From Myrmaecium sp. VS I D KN 1 (Eukaryota; Ascomycota; Dothideomycetes; Valsariales; Valsariaceae), in NCBI GenBank assembly GCA_019775845.1, contig JADQAV010000008.1:620001-684000 (forward strand): a DNA stretch of 64,000 bases, given 5' to 3'. A program made the position numbers and the translations under genes. How positions within the stretch are numbered: position 1 is the stretch's first letter; each line of letters begins with the position of its first letter. The notes under the pieces were generated by a model. That model was not told the origin of the DNA, did no database searches, and worked only from the letters and a program-made list of their open reading frames with translations. This document shows positions 46,446 through 58,126 of this stretch, in pieces.

Positions 46446-49158
46446 ATGTTCGGTTTCATGTCTTCGGGAAAAATGCCGAAAACCCCTCCGCCTCAATCAG
46501 CCAAAGATGATATCTTGGCTCCCAAATTTAGTCACTCACTGATCGAGGACCATCGTGAGGATGGCTACTGGGTGGAAACTTTTCATTTCGACCAGGAGGA
46601 CCGCGTTCCTGGTGTCATCACGTAAGGCTCATTTCAACTGTCATTCTGAGCCACAACTCACTCTTCGCATCAGATCCGGTCTCGTCTCAGGGGCGGTCGA
46701 GTATCTCGAAAACCCCATTGCTACAGCCGACTATGAGGCGAAAACCAGAGGTGAACCGGCTCAGGCCGCTGATCCGTCGGGGAGTACGTCAAGTCCCTTC
46801 TTACATTTCTGACGACATAGCTTAGCTGCACGGGACTGACAGCTCCCGGACATAGTCTGGAAGAAGTACGAGATCGGGAAGTTCGATTCTCCCGTCGCAG
46901 TGACCGCCGTTGATATCACCCAAAATGGTCTGATGGATCTTGTCATCTGTCACGATTACGGCCCGTTCATGCTCGAGTGCAATCCCAAAGGCGGCTTCAT
47001 AACGTGGCTGGAAAACCCAGGACGAGACAAACTTGGAGAGCATTGGAAGGAAAGATACATCGGAAGGTGGCCTGCAATGCATCGATTCAAGGCCGGTTTC
47101 TTTACGCAGAGGTTTGTCTCAGAGTCATGATCATGAACAGACATTAACAGAGCTGGTGAATCCAGGTCCGTCTTGGAGATAGTTGCCGCCTCCGTGGTTT
47201 ACGGGCCCCATGATAAGACGACGCCCATTCCCATACTCGGTTTTCGCGCTCCAGACAAGGTACTAGAAGCGTGAGTCCACCCACACCTTAATAACTCAGA
47301 TCTTTCGCTAAGTGATGCAGCGTTGAATGGGACCGATATGTGATTAACGATGAGCACTTCACAGTAATCCATGAAATCATGGCGAAAAAGTAGGCTTTAT
47401 GTGGAGCTCCCAGAGTCTGCTCGTTCAAGCTCACCAGAATTCACGTGTCCAGGTTTGATGGCCCCGATGGCCTCGACTCCATTCTCATTGCCTCACGAGA
47501 AGGCACAACGAGGCTCCACTATAAAGAAGGTAGGTGGATCCGGGACTTGATCTCTATCGGCGAACCGAAAGAACCTCGACAATCCCCAACTTCGGAGACT
47601 CCAGGTACTGGTGATCACTGGGGCTCCGGTTGTGTGGATGCCGGGAGAATAGGCGACGATCCGTTTGCCTACATCGCAACCCTAGACCCATTCCACGGCA
47701 CGACGGTGACGGTCCTTACCAAGACGGCTCGTGGGATCAACGATTGCTCTTGGAAGCGTCAGATCCTCGACGTCTACGGGACGCCCACCCAGTTGCAGAA
47801 AACCGGCGATGGCCCTGGACACTACATCGTCTGTGCCGACTTCGACGGTGATGGAGACGATGAGTTCCTGGTAGCCCTGTTTGGATCCCTGGATCGTGAT
47901 GAATCGGGAGAAACCCTCCCCGCACAGGGCGTCGAAGGGCCCAACAAGGGTGTCGTGTACTACAAAGCGATTGACCTCGAAAAAGGCCTCTGGACGAAGT
48001 ACAAGGTCGCCACCGAGTCTGCGGCTCGCATTGCGATCGGGAACTTCGCAGGAAAAGACAAGATCGACTTTGCTACCATCACTTACAACGTGAAAAGATA
48101 TTACGAGGAACCGAATCCGGTGGTGACAATCCATCTCAACGAGTTCGCACCGCCCAAACCCTCAGATCCATCGACGCTGATTACGCCGACTCAATGGGCG
48201 GGAGAAGGAATGATCTATCTTCCCGACCCAGCAAAGCTCAGCAGCGGCTCGGCGCTTTCATTGATCGAAGTCGCTAATTACGCGATCAGCGTCGAAGTTG
48301 CTCCGAAAGGAGAAGAGATATCCGTAGAGAGCAAAGATGGTATCAAGGTTCTGTGGGGTTCGCTCACTGACAAGAAGGGGCGTCGATCTCCCTTGAGCGT
48401 GGAACCTTTTACTGCCTCTGCGACGACGAGCGAGGATTCCAAGCTGAAGGCGGACGAGGATAAAGGCGCCATCTTCCTCCGCTTCAAGCCAATAGGCAAT
48501 CCCACCACCTGGGCCAAAGCTTCTGATGTCCCTGTAAAGACCACCCTTGATCTGAGTGACTCTGGACTCACGTTCGAACCACTGAAGTTCATCAAGGTTG
48601 AGGACCTGTGGTGGGGTGGCGGTTTCAAGGGCGTAGACTTCTACAACATGACCGGCTTCTATTTCCGTTTCCTGGAGGATAAGACGCAACTTGCGCACCT
48701 GCAATTCTGGACAGCCGGTTCGTTCACTTTCCCCTTCCCCCAGACCGTCCCAAGCCCTTGGCGACGGCTGGTACTGACATAAAGCGACACCAACGCTGAC
48801 CGACGCAGGTAAAAACGTCAACTGCGGGGTGCATAACCACGCCGGCGACATCTTCGAGGAGATCCACGTCTGCCTGTCTCCCGGCACGGGCGACGGAGGC
48901 ATGTGGCGTCTCCGGCCGGAGTTCGAGAACACGCCCCCGGACGAGCTCAACGACCTCGGGCCGGAGGCATTCGACCAGCTCGTCCTCCCGCGGCTGCATG
49001 AACACGGAGGCATCTGGTATCGCGACTCATACGGCAACGCAGTCCGCGGCAGGGACAACGTCGTCGCGTACCCGTATCACAAGTGGCAGGGCGGAGGAAA
49101 GGCTGCCAATGTCGACGTCTGGCTCGCCCTCGAGTTCAACCCGGACCTTGACTTGTGA
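46446..49158 (+). CDS. Aldos-2-ulose / 1,5-anhydro-D-fructose dehydratase
   Basis: Seven exons (46446-46621, 46674-46783, 46856-47111, 47166-47270, 47321-47389, 47453-48717, 48809-49158) give about 776 residues. The N-terminal two-thirds is a repeat-built propeller with VCBS/FG-GAP-type metal loops: VDITQNGLMDLVICHDYG, FDGPDGLDSILIASREG and CADFDGDGDDEFLVAL (about 366-381). The C-terminal part is a cupin-like domain starting FWTAGKNVNCGVHNHAGDIF, with a His-x-His pair (669/671), acidic residues and His680 as likely metal ligands. This two-domain plan is that of the Phanerochaete aldos-2-ulose dehydratase, which dehydrates and isomerises anhydrofructose or glucosone to microthecin or cortalcerone. 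No signal peptide is visible. It sits head-to-head with the glucan lyase that would supply its substrate. It is somewhat shorter than the basidiomycete enzyme (about 900 residues by memory). Confidence 0.88.
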
Positions 49159-50349
49159 GACATGGGTACACGCTTGGCGTGAATCGAGACGGACCTGGGT
49201 CCGTTGCAGGTCCTATATCGGTACGATGTGACCGACACGATCGTTATTCGCTCGGCGACGCATGCAAGCAATGAAAACGCTGCTTCCTGTATGTAACTCA
49301 GAGATTGAAACTTTAGTTGCGGAGAACGAGTCTTGGCCCTATGCAGTACCTTGTGACTTCCAGCAACCTTCCCCAGATGCGTGTCGTCGTTTCACGCGGT
49401 GATCGTAAATAGGTTGTCTGTAGCGGCGATCTCCGCCGATCCCCCGCATTCGCTTGTGATCCCCCAAGAACCTTCCTTGTAGGCCTTGTCGCAGTGAGTG
49501 GCAGCCTCACGGCCTCTCCTGCCCTCGCACCGCTGAGATATGCATACATATTAGTAGAAAGCACTCGGAAACCACTGCACCTCCACCATCATTACGTACG
49601 CTGAACGACAACCCAGACAACTCAGCCCGCCACTGTACACTCGGAGTCAATGAAACAATCAGCCATCAACGGACATCCCCGGCCACTGTCGATCGGCCCC
49701 GGCTCGGCAGCGCTGTGCGATACCTAGGATGACAAGGCCCCCCGCACCCCTCATACAGCACGCAGTCACAGCACATTACACTACATCGATCCTCATCCCC
49801 TCTTGATACTCTCGCGGGGAAGCTTCGTCGGAGCCGGCGGAGCGCGGCGGCGACCCCGGACCGCGGAAAAGCGGCATTTCCCTCGGGGCGCGGCGGTGAG
49901 CTGACGCACGCAGTCGATGGTCGAACAAAACAAATCGCCCGGGCCCCGCCTTTGCCCAGGTAGAGCGGGGTGAAGGAGGAATGGATTGTCCGAATTCTGT
50001 TACTTCATGATCATGTCTTCAGAGAGCGCTGGGAATGGAACGCCTTGCTTGGGTAGTGATCGTAAACTGGTAGTTGTTGAATTTCTGCTGTAACCGGTAC
50101 TCCCACCGCTGCCCATCAACCTCCTTTTATTTGCCCTATGAGTAGTAGTATACAGAAGAATGATCGAAGAGTAAGAAGTAGAGACCTACGACCAACTACC
50201 ATTAAGATATGCCGGGCCAGATCTTGCACGTAACACGTAACACGAGTCAGATCCGAGCCGTTATAAAATGAGACGCCACGATTTCCGTCCATCCTCTTAA
50301 GAGAATGATGTTTCCGTAGCCAACGAAGTCAGGCTCAGCACCATTTTGT
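49159..50349. other. Convergent intergenic region between the dehydratase and PMT2 genes
   Basis: Only 3' flanks should lie here, yet it spans 1.2 kb. No open frame has recognisable features and no repeat stands out. A GC-rich block lies around 49820-49970. Confidence 0.5.
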
Positions 50350-53300
50350 CTACTGAGTAGCCTCCTGTGCCTCACTGGCGGGTTTCGGTGCACTCCTCTC
50401 TGCCTCAATACTGGCCTCCTTTTCCCGGCCTTCTTCGACTTCTACAGTCGGGGGTGCATCCTCGTGTCTAGGTTCTACCTCCTCAGCAGCGATGGTTTCC
50501 GGATTCTGGCCTTCGTAGTCCGGGTGAGGGGGAGCAAGGCCCTCTACCACACGGCCGTCCGGAAGCTTGCCGTCAACGATACCATCTTCAACCTCGTTTC
50601 CATTCGGATCAATGAGACGGGTGCGGGTCTCATAACGAGTCTTGAAGCTGACTTTACCTGCAAGAGCGGCGACTTGCTCTTCATTCAGGGTGTTGCCATG
50701 CTCATCGCGATACTCGATCTTCTCTTCCCTATTGATGACAGGATCCCGAGGCGCCTCAGACATATGGGCTGCAGGCTCTTTGAGAGGCGCTTGTTCGTCA
50801 ATCGCGGCTTTGACATAGGCCGGGTCAGCCGCAGCGGTCGGGATAGCCTTCGTGGCACGGATGGGTGTGGAATATTGTTCATACTATTCAGGTGAGCGCC
50901 TACATCAGTAGGAAGTATGTTGAGGTCGACTTACGCTATTGTAGAACGTGTTACAATCCCAATCCCAGGTATCAAACAGTTTGACCCTCTTGCATTCTGC
51001 CTTGGTCCATGCGTTACCGTAGGCAAGGGGCGCGTAGAGGGTAAATACGGCGATAGCAACTGCCAGGAAGGCAACTGCACCGGCCTGGCCAATCGCAGGG
51101 TATCTCCTAAGGCCAAGGGCCGAGAATCGGTTGCTGATGAAATCGTAGGTCATACATAGTGCGATGACAGCAAAGTAAAGAGCCGGGAAGTAATGGTGCA
51201 GGAACAGCTGGCGTTGCATCAGGTAAAAGGGGAAATAGTGGAAAGCCCATCCCAAAATGGCGGTTCCGACTTCGTAGTCGAAGCGCTTGAAGGTAATGTT
51301 GCTATAGTCTTTGTAGCCGCGCTGCCATCGAAGGACCGCAAGACCCTTGACGATAAGGTAGACGGCAACGATGGCAGTACTGCTCCACCAGATGACGGGG
51401 TTGCCAATCAGGTAGATTTGACGATGATCCTTGCCCCAGAAGTTGATACCGCGCCGGAGGATTGGCCATGAGGGAGGGCGAGAGTCCCAGGCGTGCGATT
51501 CGACCAGCCCGGCGTTCGTCTTCCACATCACCTTCTGAAGTTCCCAGAACTTCCCGATAAACCCAGGGTTCTTGTAGTTTACTTTTTCCACGTCACCCTT
51601 GAGAAGCGGGTGGTCATTAGATTCGATATACCAGACACTGTTAGGAAGCGTCCCGCCGCGGGCACAGGTGACCTCCTGCTGTTCGTACGCCCAGTCGGGA
51701 AGCTTGACCTTGTGGGAAAACAGAACGCAACCAGTCATTAAATGGACCAGTTTGAACTTGGTTTGAATCGTGCGCAAACGATTCTTAGCTTCCGTGCCAT
51801 CGGACATGGACTTGATAATTTCGACCCTGAACAAGTCATTGGCATCACCCTCGAACCCTTCATATCCGTAAGCAGAGACCTCGTTCTGCCAGTCAGCCTC
51901 AGTGACCGGGGGTCGAACGTCGTGGGAATGCAGACGGCGGTGGGTAGTGATGTGGTACAGACGGATGACTGCACCATCTTCAATCCAAACCGGGCCGACG
52001 TTGTCCCAGGCAGTAGGTCCTGTAACATTCTGTCCATCTGGCATCTCCGGAAGGGTCTGGTTTTCGAATATGAAGATGTTGTTTTCATCCTTGTGTGGGT
52101 ATAGCGTGATTTGCTGTTGCTTGCTTCCAGTAGGGTACATATGAGCGTGTGAGTGGAGGTAACCACCCTGAGTGTTGTGGTGACGAATAGTAACACGACT
52201 ACCAAATGCAACATCTGCCGGGACGTCCTGCATGCCTTTGTGGTTGAGGGTTGCTTGGAACTCGGACGACATGAAGCCGTCGCCCTCACCGGGATTGACA
52301 AGGCATAAGAAATGAATCCCAAACATAGCCATGTAGAAGCTGGTGGGGATGATAATCAGGCAGAACGCACGAGCAAAGAAATGCTTGAACCAGAGCCTCT
52401 GTCCGATCGTCAGTGCGCAAGCTTGCAGACAGGAGAAGATCAACTTACAGGAGTAACGGTGGTAGAGTCACCCAGAAGCACCCAAAGCTGGAGGATGGTC
52501 AAGCTTCCCACCCAAGCAATCGTGAAAAGACCGACCCATTTCACGCTGGCCGTGGCGCCCAGCCCCAGTCCAGTTGCTGCAAGCCAGAACCACCATGTTG
52601 GCTTGAAAGCTTTCGAGGGGCCTTGTTCATGCTGGTTTGTGAAGCAGGTCCACGCGAGGGCAGTGAAGGCGGTGAAAATGATTAGAGGGGAGTCGAGCAA
52701 GATGAGACGAGACTGAGTGACAAGACCGTTCTCTGCCACAGGCGTTAGTGTCCGGGACATGAAAGGTTCGCATGGTAACCACATACCAAAGATGATAAGG
52801 CCAGCGCCGAGAGCAGCCGTAGTTGTACGGCACCCAGCAGCCTTCAAAGTCAAGAATATGGTCGGGATCGTCAGAACACCACAGATGGCCGGCAGGAGGC
52901 GCATTGCCACGTAAGGCACGCCGGGTTCCAGGTAGTCCTTGCCAATATCTTTGAAATCGAACTCGCCATCGAATCCAGCCAGCCAGCCAGCCAACGTGAT
53001 CAGAAGCTTGGCGAGAGGAGGGTGTACATCCATGAAGAAACGGCCCTTAATGTATTTGCTTGCAAAACCACCGAAGCTGCAGGTCCAATGGTTAGAGAGA
53101 ATCTGCGTACGTTCGAAGCAGCGACACATACTGGACTTCATCGAAAACGACGCTTGATGGCTGGTAAATTCTGAACAAGCGCACGGCAGTCGCGATAGCT
53201 GTCAGGACAGCCAAGAGCTGCCAGTCAGACGCAGGGAGCTTGAATATATCATTGTCCTTGACTCCTTCGGAGCTGTAGTCTCTCGGCTTGTTCTTCTTGC

Positions 53301-53412
53301 TCTGTTTCTTCGCCGCGCGGGCCGGCGAGGGGCTCGCGGATCTGCCCGAACGCTTCGGCGACTTGGTCTGCAAATGCGGGCTGCCAGGGCCTGCTTTGCC
53401 GGCGGGTGCCAT
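50350..53412 (-). CDS. PMT2: Dolichyl-phosphate-mannose:protein O-mannosyltransferase, PMT2 subfamily
   Basis: Five exons (53132-53412, 52787-53076, 52449-52732, 50935-52398, 50350-50883) give about 950 residues. A basic cytosolic N-tail is followed by the first span and the luminal DEVHFGGFASKYIKGRFFMD, the catalytic Asp-Glu loop shared by PMTs. Then come several spans and a MIR-domain luminal loop beginning FGSRVTIRHHNTQGGYLHSH and including SKQQQITLYPHKDENN, wording typical of PMT2 members. A C-terminal group of spans follows. The last exon adds a 175-residue acidic, P/E-rich cytosolic tail after the final span, longer than in yeast Pmt2. The enzyme starts O-mannosylation of secretory proteins in the ER, usually as a heterodimer with a PMT1-type subunit. 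Confidence 0.94.
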
Positions 53413-54213
53413 GACTGACGTGGGCGGGCGGTGGTATAGATTGCTTTGATGGCAAGAGGAGAGGTGGTCGGAGTGGTGGGCAGCTTAAGGCTGAGCTGCG
53501 ATCAGCATACCCCTCGCGGAGAACGGGGAATTGGAACGAGCGTCGACACCCCGGGGAAGTGGAGGGACGCAGTCGAGATGGACAGTCTGACGGACAGACA
53601 GCAGATATGGAGGTGACAAAAGAGAAGTAAGAGAAAGAGAACGAAGGGCCGGGAGAGACGCGGAAGAAGCGTACAGCTGGCCAGGGGGCGCGCGTACTAC
53701 CTGCGAAAGCGTTCGAGATGGACACCTTGTCCCAAAGCTAAAGTCCCACTCAGATTCAGTACAAGGTTACCTAACCGTATAACGTTGGTACCTTAAATAA
53801 TTCAGCACGCAGTAACGCACATGCAGTCATAATTACTATGATGATCTGGTACCGCGCAATACCTTACACGGTAACATCGCTTTCCTACTCCTACCTTGGG
53901 GATTAAGAGCAGTGCATCCTCAGGAAGGGGTACTAGATTCTGTAAACATCATGCCCTGGCCTGTGATATTGGCCAAAATAGTTTACCACGCCAAACATGA
54001 TCCGGCCCGCGGTGCCAAGATCCCGCTCCGACGCGCATGGATCCTCTTCCTCTCCGCCCGCCGGGGGTGGTCCGTGCGGAAAGATCGTTCCTCTGTAGGT
54101 ATCGCCGCCTCGGCCTCCCAAACCCCAAACCGTGCCGCGACTATCACCACCCGCGCCGACATCCTCGTCTTCTTGTTTCCACGACGCAGTTTTTCGCCGA
54201 GCCTGCCAGAGTT
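53413..54213. other. Divergent promoter region between PMT2 and the SF3A1 gene
   Basis: 800 bases shared by two divergent housekeeping genes. A short AT-rich stretch lies at 53760-53870. An in-frame extension upstream of the SF3A1 start (from 54037) is open but looks like leader. Confidence 0.5.
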
Positions 54214-55808
54214 ATGGCATCTACCGCGACACCCGATCCCGCCAGCCTGAAGCCGCCCGCGGGCGTCCTGCTTCCGCCGAGAGAGATCCGCAACATCATC
54301 GAGAGAACGGCCGGTTACACGCTGCGCAACGGTCCCGATTTCCTGAACCGCATCCTCCAGAACAACGGCAAGGACCCGAAGTTCTGCTTCATCCGGCAGG
54401 ATGACCCGTATCACCCCTACTTCCAGTGGCGCTTGAGCGAGATCAAGGCTGGCAGGGAAGTTGACCAGGATGGCAAGCTTCGCGGAACGAATGCTGGTGT
54501 CAAGGAGCCTGAGAAGCCGAAAGGCCCTCCTGAGCCGCCGGCCTTCCACTTCTCGGCCCGTATGCCAAACATCAGCGCCCAGGATCTCGACGTCGTGCGC
54601 CTGACCGCCCTGTTTGTGGCCAAGAACGGGAACGGATGGAAGACACAGCTGCTGCAACGCGAGAGCAACAACTACCAGTTCGATTTCTTGCGACCACAGC
54701 ACAGTTTATACCAATACTTTAGCAGGCTGGTTGATCAGTACACCGAGCTGCTGCTGGGAGACTCGGTAGACGGCGGTAAACCGCAGCAGGAGAAGATCGC
54801 CCAGCTGAAGGAGAACATCAATAACAAGTTCAATGTTCTGGGGCGCGCGAAGCAGCGATCCGAGTGGGTCAAATATCAAGAGGCTACCAAGCAGAAGAAG
54901 GAAGAGGACGAGTTGGCGGAGAAGAAGGCGTTCGCCGAGATTGACTGGCACGATTTCAAGGTGCTCAACACCATCGAATTCACCGAAGCCGACGAGACCG
55001 ATCCGTCGCTGGCACCTCCCACAAGCAAAGCGGATGTCCAGACGCGGTCGTTGGAACAGAAGGGCGCCTCGAATCTCGGGTTGCGTATCGAAGAAGCCGC
55101 TCCCGATGACTCCATATACACACAAATTCCCACTCCCACACCTTCCATTCCTACCCCGGCTCCATACGCTCCTTCACCCCCTGCCCATACAGCACAAGCT
55201 GCCTATCCACCCCCAGCGCCCGCGCCCCAAGAAGACGAGGAATCGCAACGCATTCGCGAGCGTGCCGAAGCACGAGAGCGCGCACACCAGGCACAAGCAG
55301 CCGCAAAAGGCACAACCGGACCCGTGCGTATCCGATCAGACTACGTGCCGCGCGCGCAAGCGAAACGACAGACCGTACAGCTGGCGCTGTGTCCCAACTG
55401 CCATCAAAAGATCCCGTACAACGAGCTCGAAGAGCACATGCGGAGTAAGTTACACTCGCCTATAAAACGACAGGACCTGACAAAACTAACAATAACTTTC
55501 CAGTCGAACTGCTCGATCCACGTTGGAAGGAACAGAAGGCCAAGGCCGAGTCGCGTTACGCGACCACCAACCTCGCCCCGGCCGAGTTCGCGAACAACCT
55601 CAAGCGATTGGCGTCTCACCGTGACGACGTCTTTGACGGCGTCACCGGCCAGCCGATCTCGGAGGAGGAGGCGGCCCGGCGGAAGCGGGCCGCGACGAGT
55701 TACGACGGCACCTTGGAAAGCAAGGACGCCATGCGCATGCAGCAGATGCAGACCATGAACATCGAAGAGCAGATCCGACAGATCCAGGGGAAGTACAAGC
55801 AAGGCTGA
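54214..55808 (+). CDS. PRP21: Splicing factor 3A subunit 1 (Prp21/SAP114)
   Basis: Two exons (54214-55444, 55504-55808) give about 511 residues. Two SURP modules are clear: IRNIIERTAGYTLRNGPDF near residues 24-65 and DVVRLTALFVAKNGNGWKTQ near 128-175, the second followed by PQHSLYQYF. A central helical region binds the other SF3A subunits (WHDFKVLNTIEF). A conserved zinc-finger-like LCPNCHQKIPYNELEEHMR block follows near 391-409, then IELLDPRWKEQK and the NLKRLASHRDDVFDG motif near 438. The C-terminal ubiquitin-like domain of animal SF3A1 is absent. It works in the nucleus in the U2 snRNP to help branch-site recognition. The start at 54214 removes 59 non-conserved upstream residues. Confidence 0.93.
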
Positions 55809-56306
55809 GCAAGCTTATGAAAAATGGATTGGTTTTGTTTTTTCGGCCGTGGGGTTCGACTGATGAAAGATCGGCCTGCTGGGATGGATCCGGCATGGAT
55901 ATGCTTGGACGGCAGCTATCGATGGTAGGTAAAAACGTTATATCTTGATACCTTTTGTATTTTTACGCTCGATGGACATAGTTTTGCGGTTTTCGTCGTC
56001 GCTCAGTCTTCCGAGTCAATCACTGGAATGTATTCCAAGCGAATAGGCAAAAAGGCGTCGGCTTGGTGGGACAAACCAGGTATTCAGCAGAAATGATGAT
56101 AATTCGGCATTTGCTCAGTCTTCTCTGCTTACTAATATCATGAAGGACTACCTATACCTGGACTTGCATTCTTCGAGCCAGCACAACGCTCACAATTCTC
56201 GGCCTCGAACGTCGAACGAGTGACCGAAGCTGCCTTCCCTGAGTACCCCAAGGCGTAGTCTTCAGGTAAGGTAAACGTATCAGTGTGAATCTCTCTTCCC
56301 ATCTCC
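55809..56306. other. Convergent intergenic region, SF3A1 and M20D gene 3' ends
   Basis: About 500 bases of 3' flanking sequence. I see nothing distinctive in it. Confidence 0.5.
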
Positions 56307-57662
56307 TCAGGCAGCCAACCAAGTCAGTGCCGCAATAGCATATGCCTCCGCCGCCACCGTCAGAGTGGGTTGGATCACCGGGGCGAAGAAGGGGGAGTGG
56401 TTGATGGGTATGTCCTCCGTAAGCTTTCCATCCCTCTCAGCCTTATCCCACGTCTCCGGATCCACGCCGCCATACGTCCAGTACGCCGCCGGAGCGCCCA
56501 CCGCGGTCGCTAAATTGCCAAAGTCCTCGGAGCCGGCCAGCCTCAGCGCAGCGCTGTCGTACGCCTCGAAATGGGCACCGAAGCTGCTTTCGAGCTGGCG
56601 TACCACCTCCTCATCATTCACGGTGAAGGGGAAGCTGGTGGTTTGCCGCACAGTCGGCAACGGGATCCCTTCGGCGTCCACGCCGCTTGCCCGCGCCTCG
56701 GCCTCGACGATCCGTCTCATGCTCCGCAGCACCTTCTCTCGCACGCCCGCATCCAGCGTTCGGATGTTGAGCTTGATCGCCGCCTCTTCCGGGATGATGT
56801 TCTCGGCATCGCCCGCGTGGACGGAGGATACGGTGACGACGGCATGGTCGCTGGGCGCCACCTCCCGGCTGACAATCGTCTGGAGGCGAAGGATGGTGGA
56901 TGCGGCCAGCGTGATCGGATCCACGGTGCGGTCCGGTTGCGAGGCATGTCCGGAGCGCCCGTGGATGGTAACGTGGAAGGAGTCGGCCGACGAAGCCATT
57001 AGACCGCGGCGGGTCCCGACGCTCCCTGCCAGGGGAAGAATGAGTCAGACTTCACGGGCGTTTCGGAAGCAGACCTGATGAGCAGAGTTGGGATGCTTAC
57101 CCGCTCGAAACGGCATCAGATGGGCTCCCAGGACGACGTCGGGCACGGGCACCTTCTCATACAGCTTCCCCTCCCCCACCATCCTCCGGGCCCCTTCGCC
57201 CTTCTCCTCCGCCGGCTGGAAGCACAAGATCAGCGTCCCCTTCCAATGGTTCCTGGCTCGGGCCATCAGATCCCCCGCCGCCAGCAAGGCGGTGATGTGC
57301 ATGTCATGTCCGCACGCATGCATCACCGGCTTCTCCACGCCATCCACGGCGTCCACCTGACGCGCCTTGCTGGCGTACGGCAGTCCGGTCTTCTCCTGCA
57401 CCGGCAGGCCGTCGATGTCAGCGCGGAGGAGGACGGTTGGTCCGTCGCCGTTGCGGAAGACGGCGGCCAGGCCGTGACCGCCAATGATGGTGTACACATC
57501 GTAGTGCGCGTCGATCGCCGCCACTTCGGAGGCGATCCGGGAAGCCGTCTGGACTTCCTGATGAGACAGCTCGGGATGCGCGTGGAAATGTTTGTAGAGA
57601 GTTTCATATGCTGCAAGGTCAGGTAGATGAGATTTCACAATGGAGGAGATAGGGGAGGTCAT
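56307..57662 (-). CDS. M20D-family metallo-amidohydrolase (hippurate hydrolase / IAA-amino-acid hydrolase type)
   Basis: Two exons (57101-57662, 56307-57025) with a 75-nt intron give about 426 residues. Motifs of the family are LRADIDGLPVQEKTGLP near 79, then MHACGHDMH (Cys and His metal ligands) near 115, FQPAEEKGEGARRMV with the Glu-Glu pair near 150, and HVTIHGRSGHAS with a His of the dimerisation domain. LAGSEDFG and NHSPFF lie near the C-terminus. These enzymes cleave N-acyl amino acids or short amidated substrates; the exact substrate is not visible. No signal peptide is seen, so cytosolic. The ATG at 57662 (MTSPISS) is preferred over one 35 codons upstream because the extension lacks family similarity. 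Confidence 0.92.
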
Positions 57663-58126
57663 GGTCGAGGTCTGGCGAAACGGTCGAAAAGGAGTCCCCT
57701 TGGCTTCGAGCAATTGCACAACGAGTGCCGTCCAGACGCCGTGAAGGCCATCTGGCGCGCCTGGCAAGCTGTTTATATCACAACAGTTACGTTGACCAAC
57801 GGGTGCGGGGATACTAATGGTGGGGTAAGATAAAGGGAGGGGAAGATGTAGGTACGTCGGTACTATTACGGATACGTACTAAGCTTAGATAGGCATCTGA
57901 AAGCACGCAAACGCGACGATCGGCAATCGTCAGTAATTCACAAGCCGAGAAGACGTCCAGGTTTCTATGTATGAGAGGATAAGGAGTCGTAAGGATACAA
58001 ATGTTCAAGAGGACACTGACGGAAGAGTCAGAAACGGGTGCCGTACAAGACTTGCCTTAGCCAAGGCTACGATCCCTCTTGAGGAGACGACCACACCAAC
58101 AGTGAATGCATACATATAATACAGGC
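57663..58126. other. Intergenic region upstream of the M20D gene
   Basis: This holds the promoter of the amidohydrolase and the 3' end of the next minus-strand gene. Nothing specific is seen. Confidence 0.5.

Noticed and set aside
49159-50349. Possible third anhydrofructose-pathway gene (tautomerase) downstream of the dehydratase
   Set aside because: No open frame in this stretch has protein-like composition or motifs, so the locus appears to hold two genes only.
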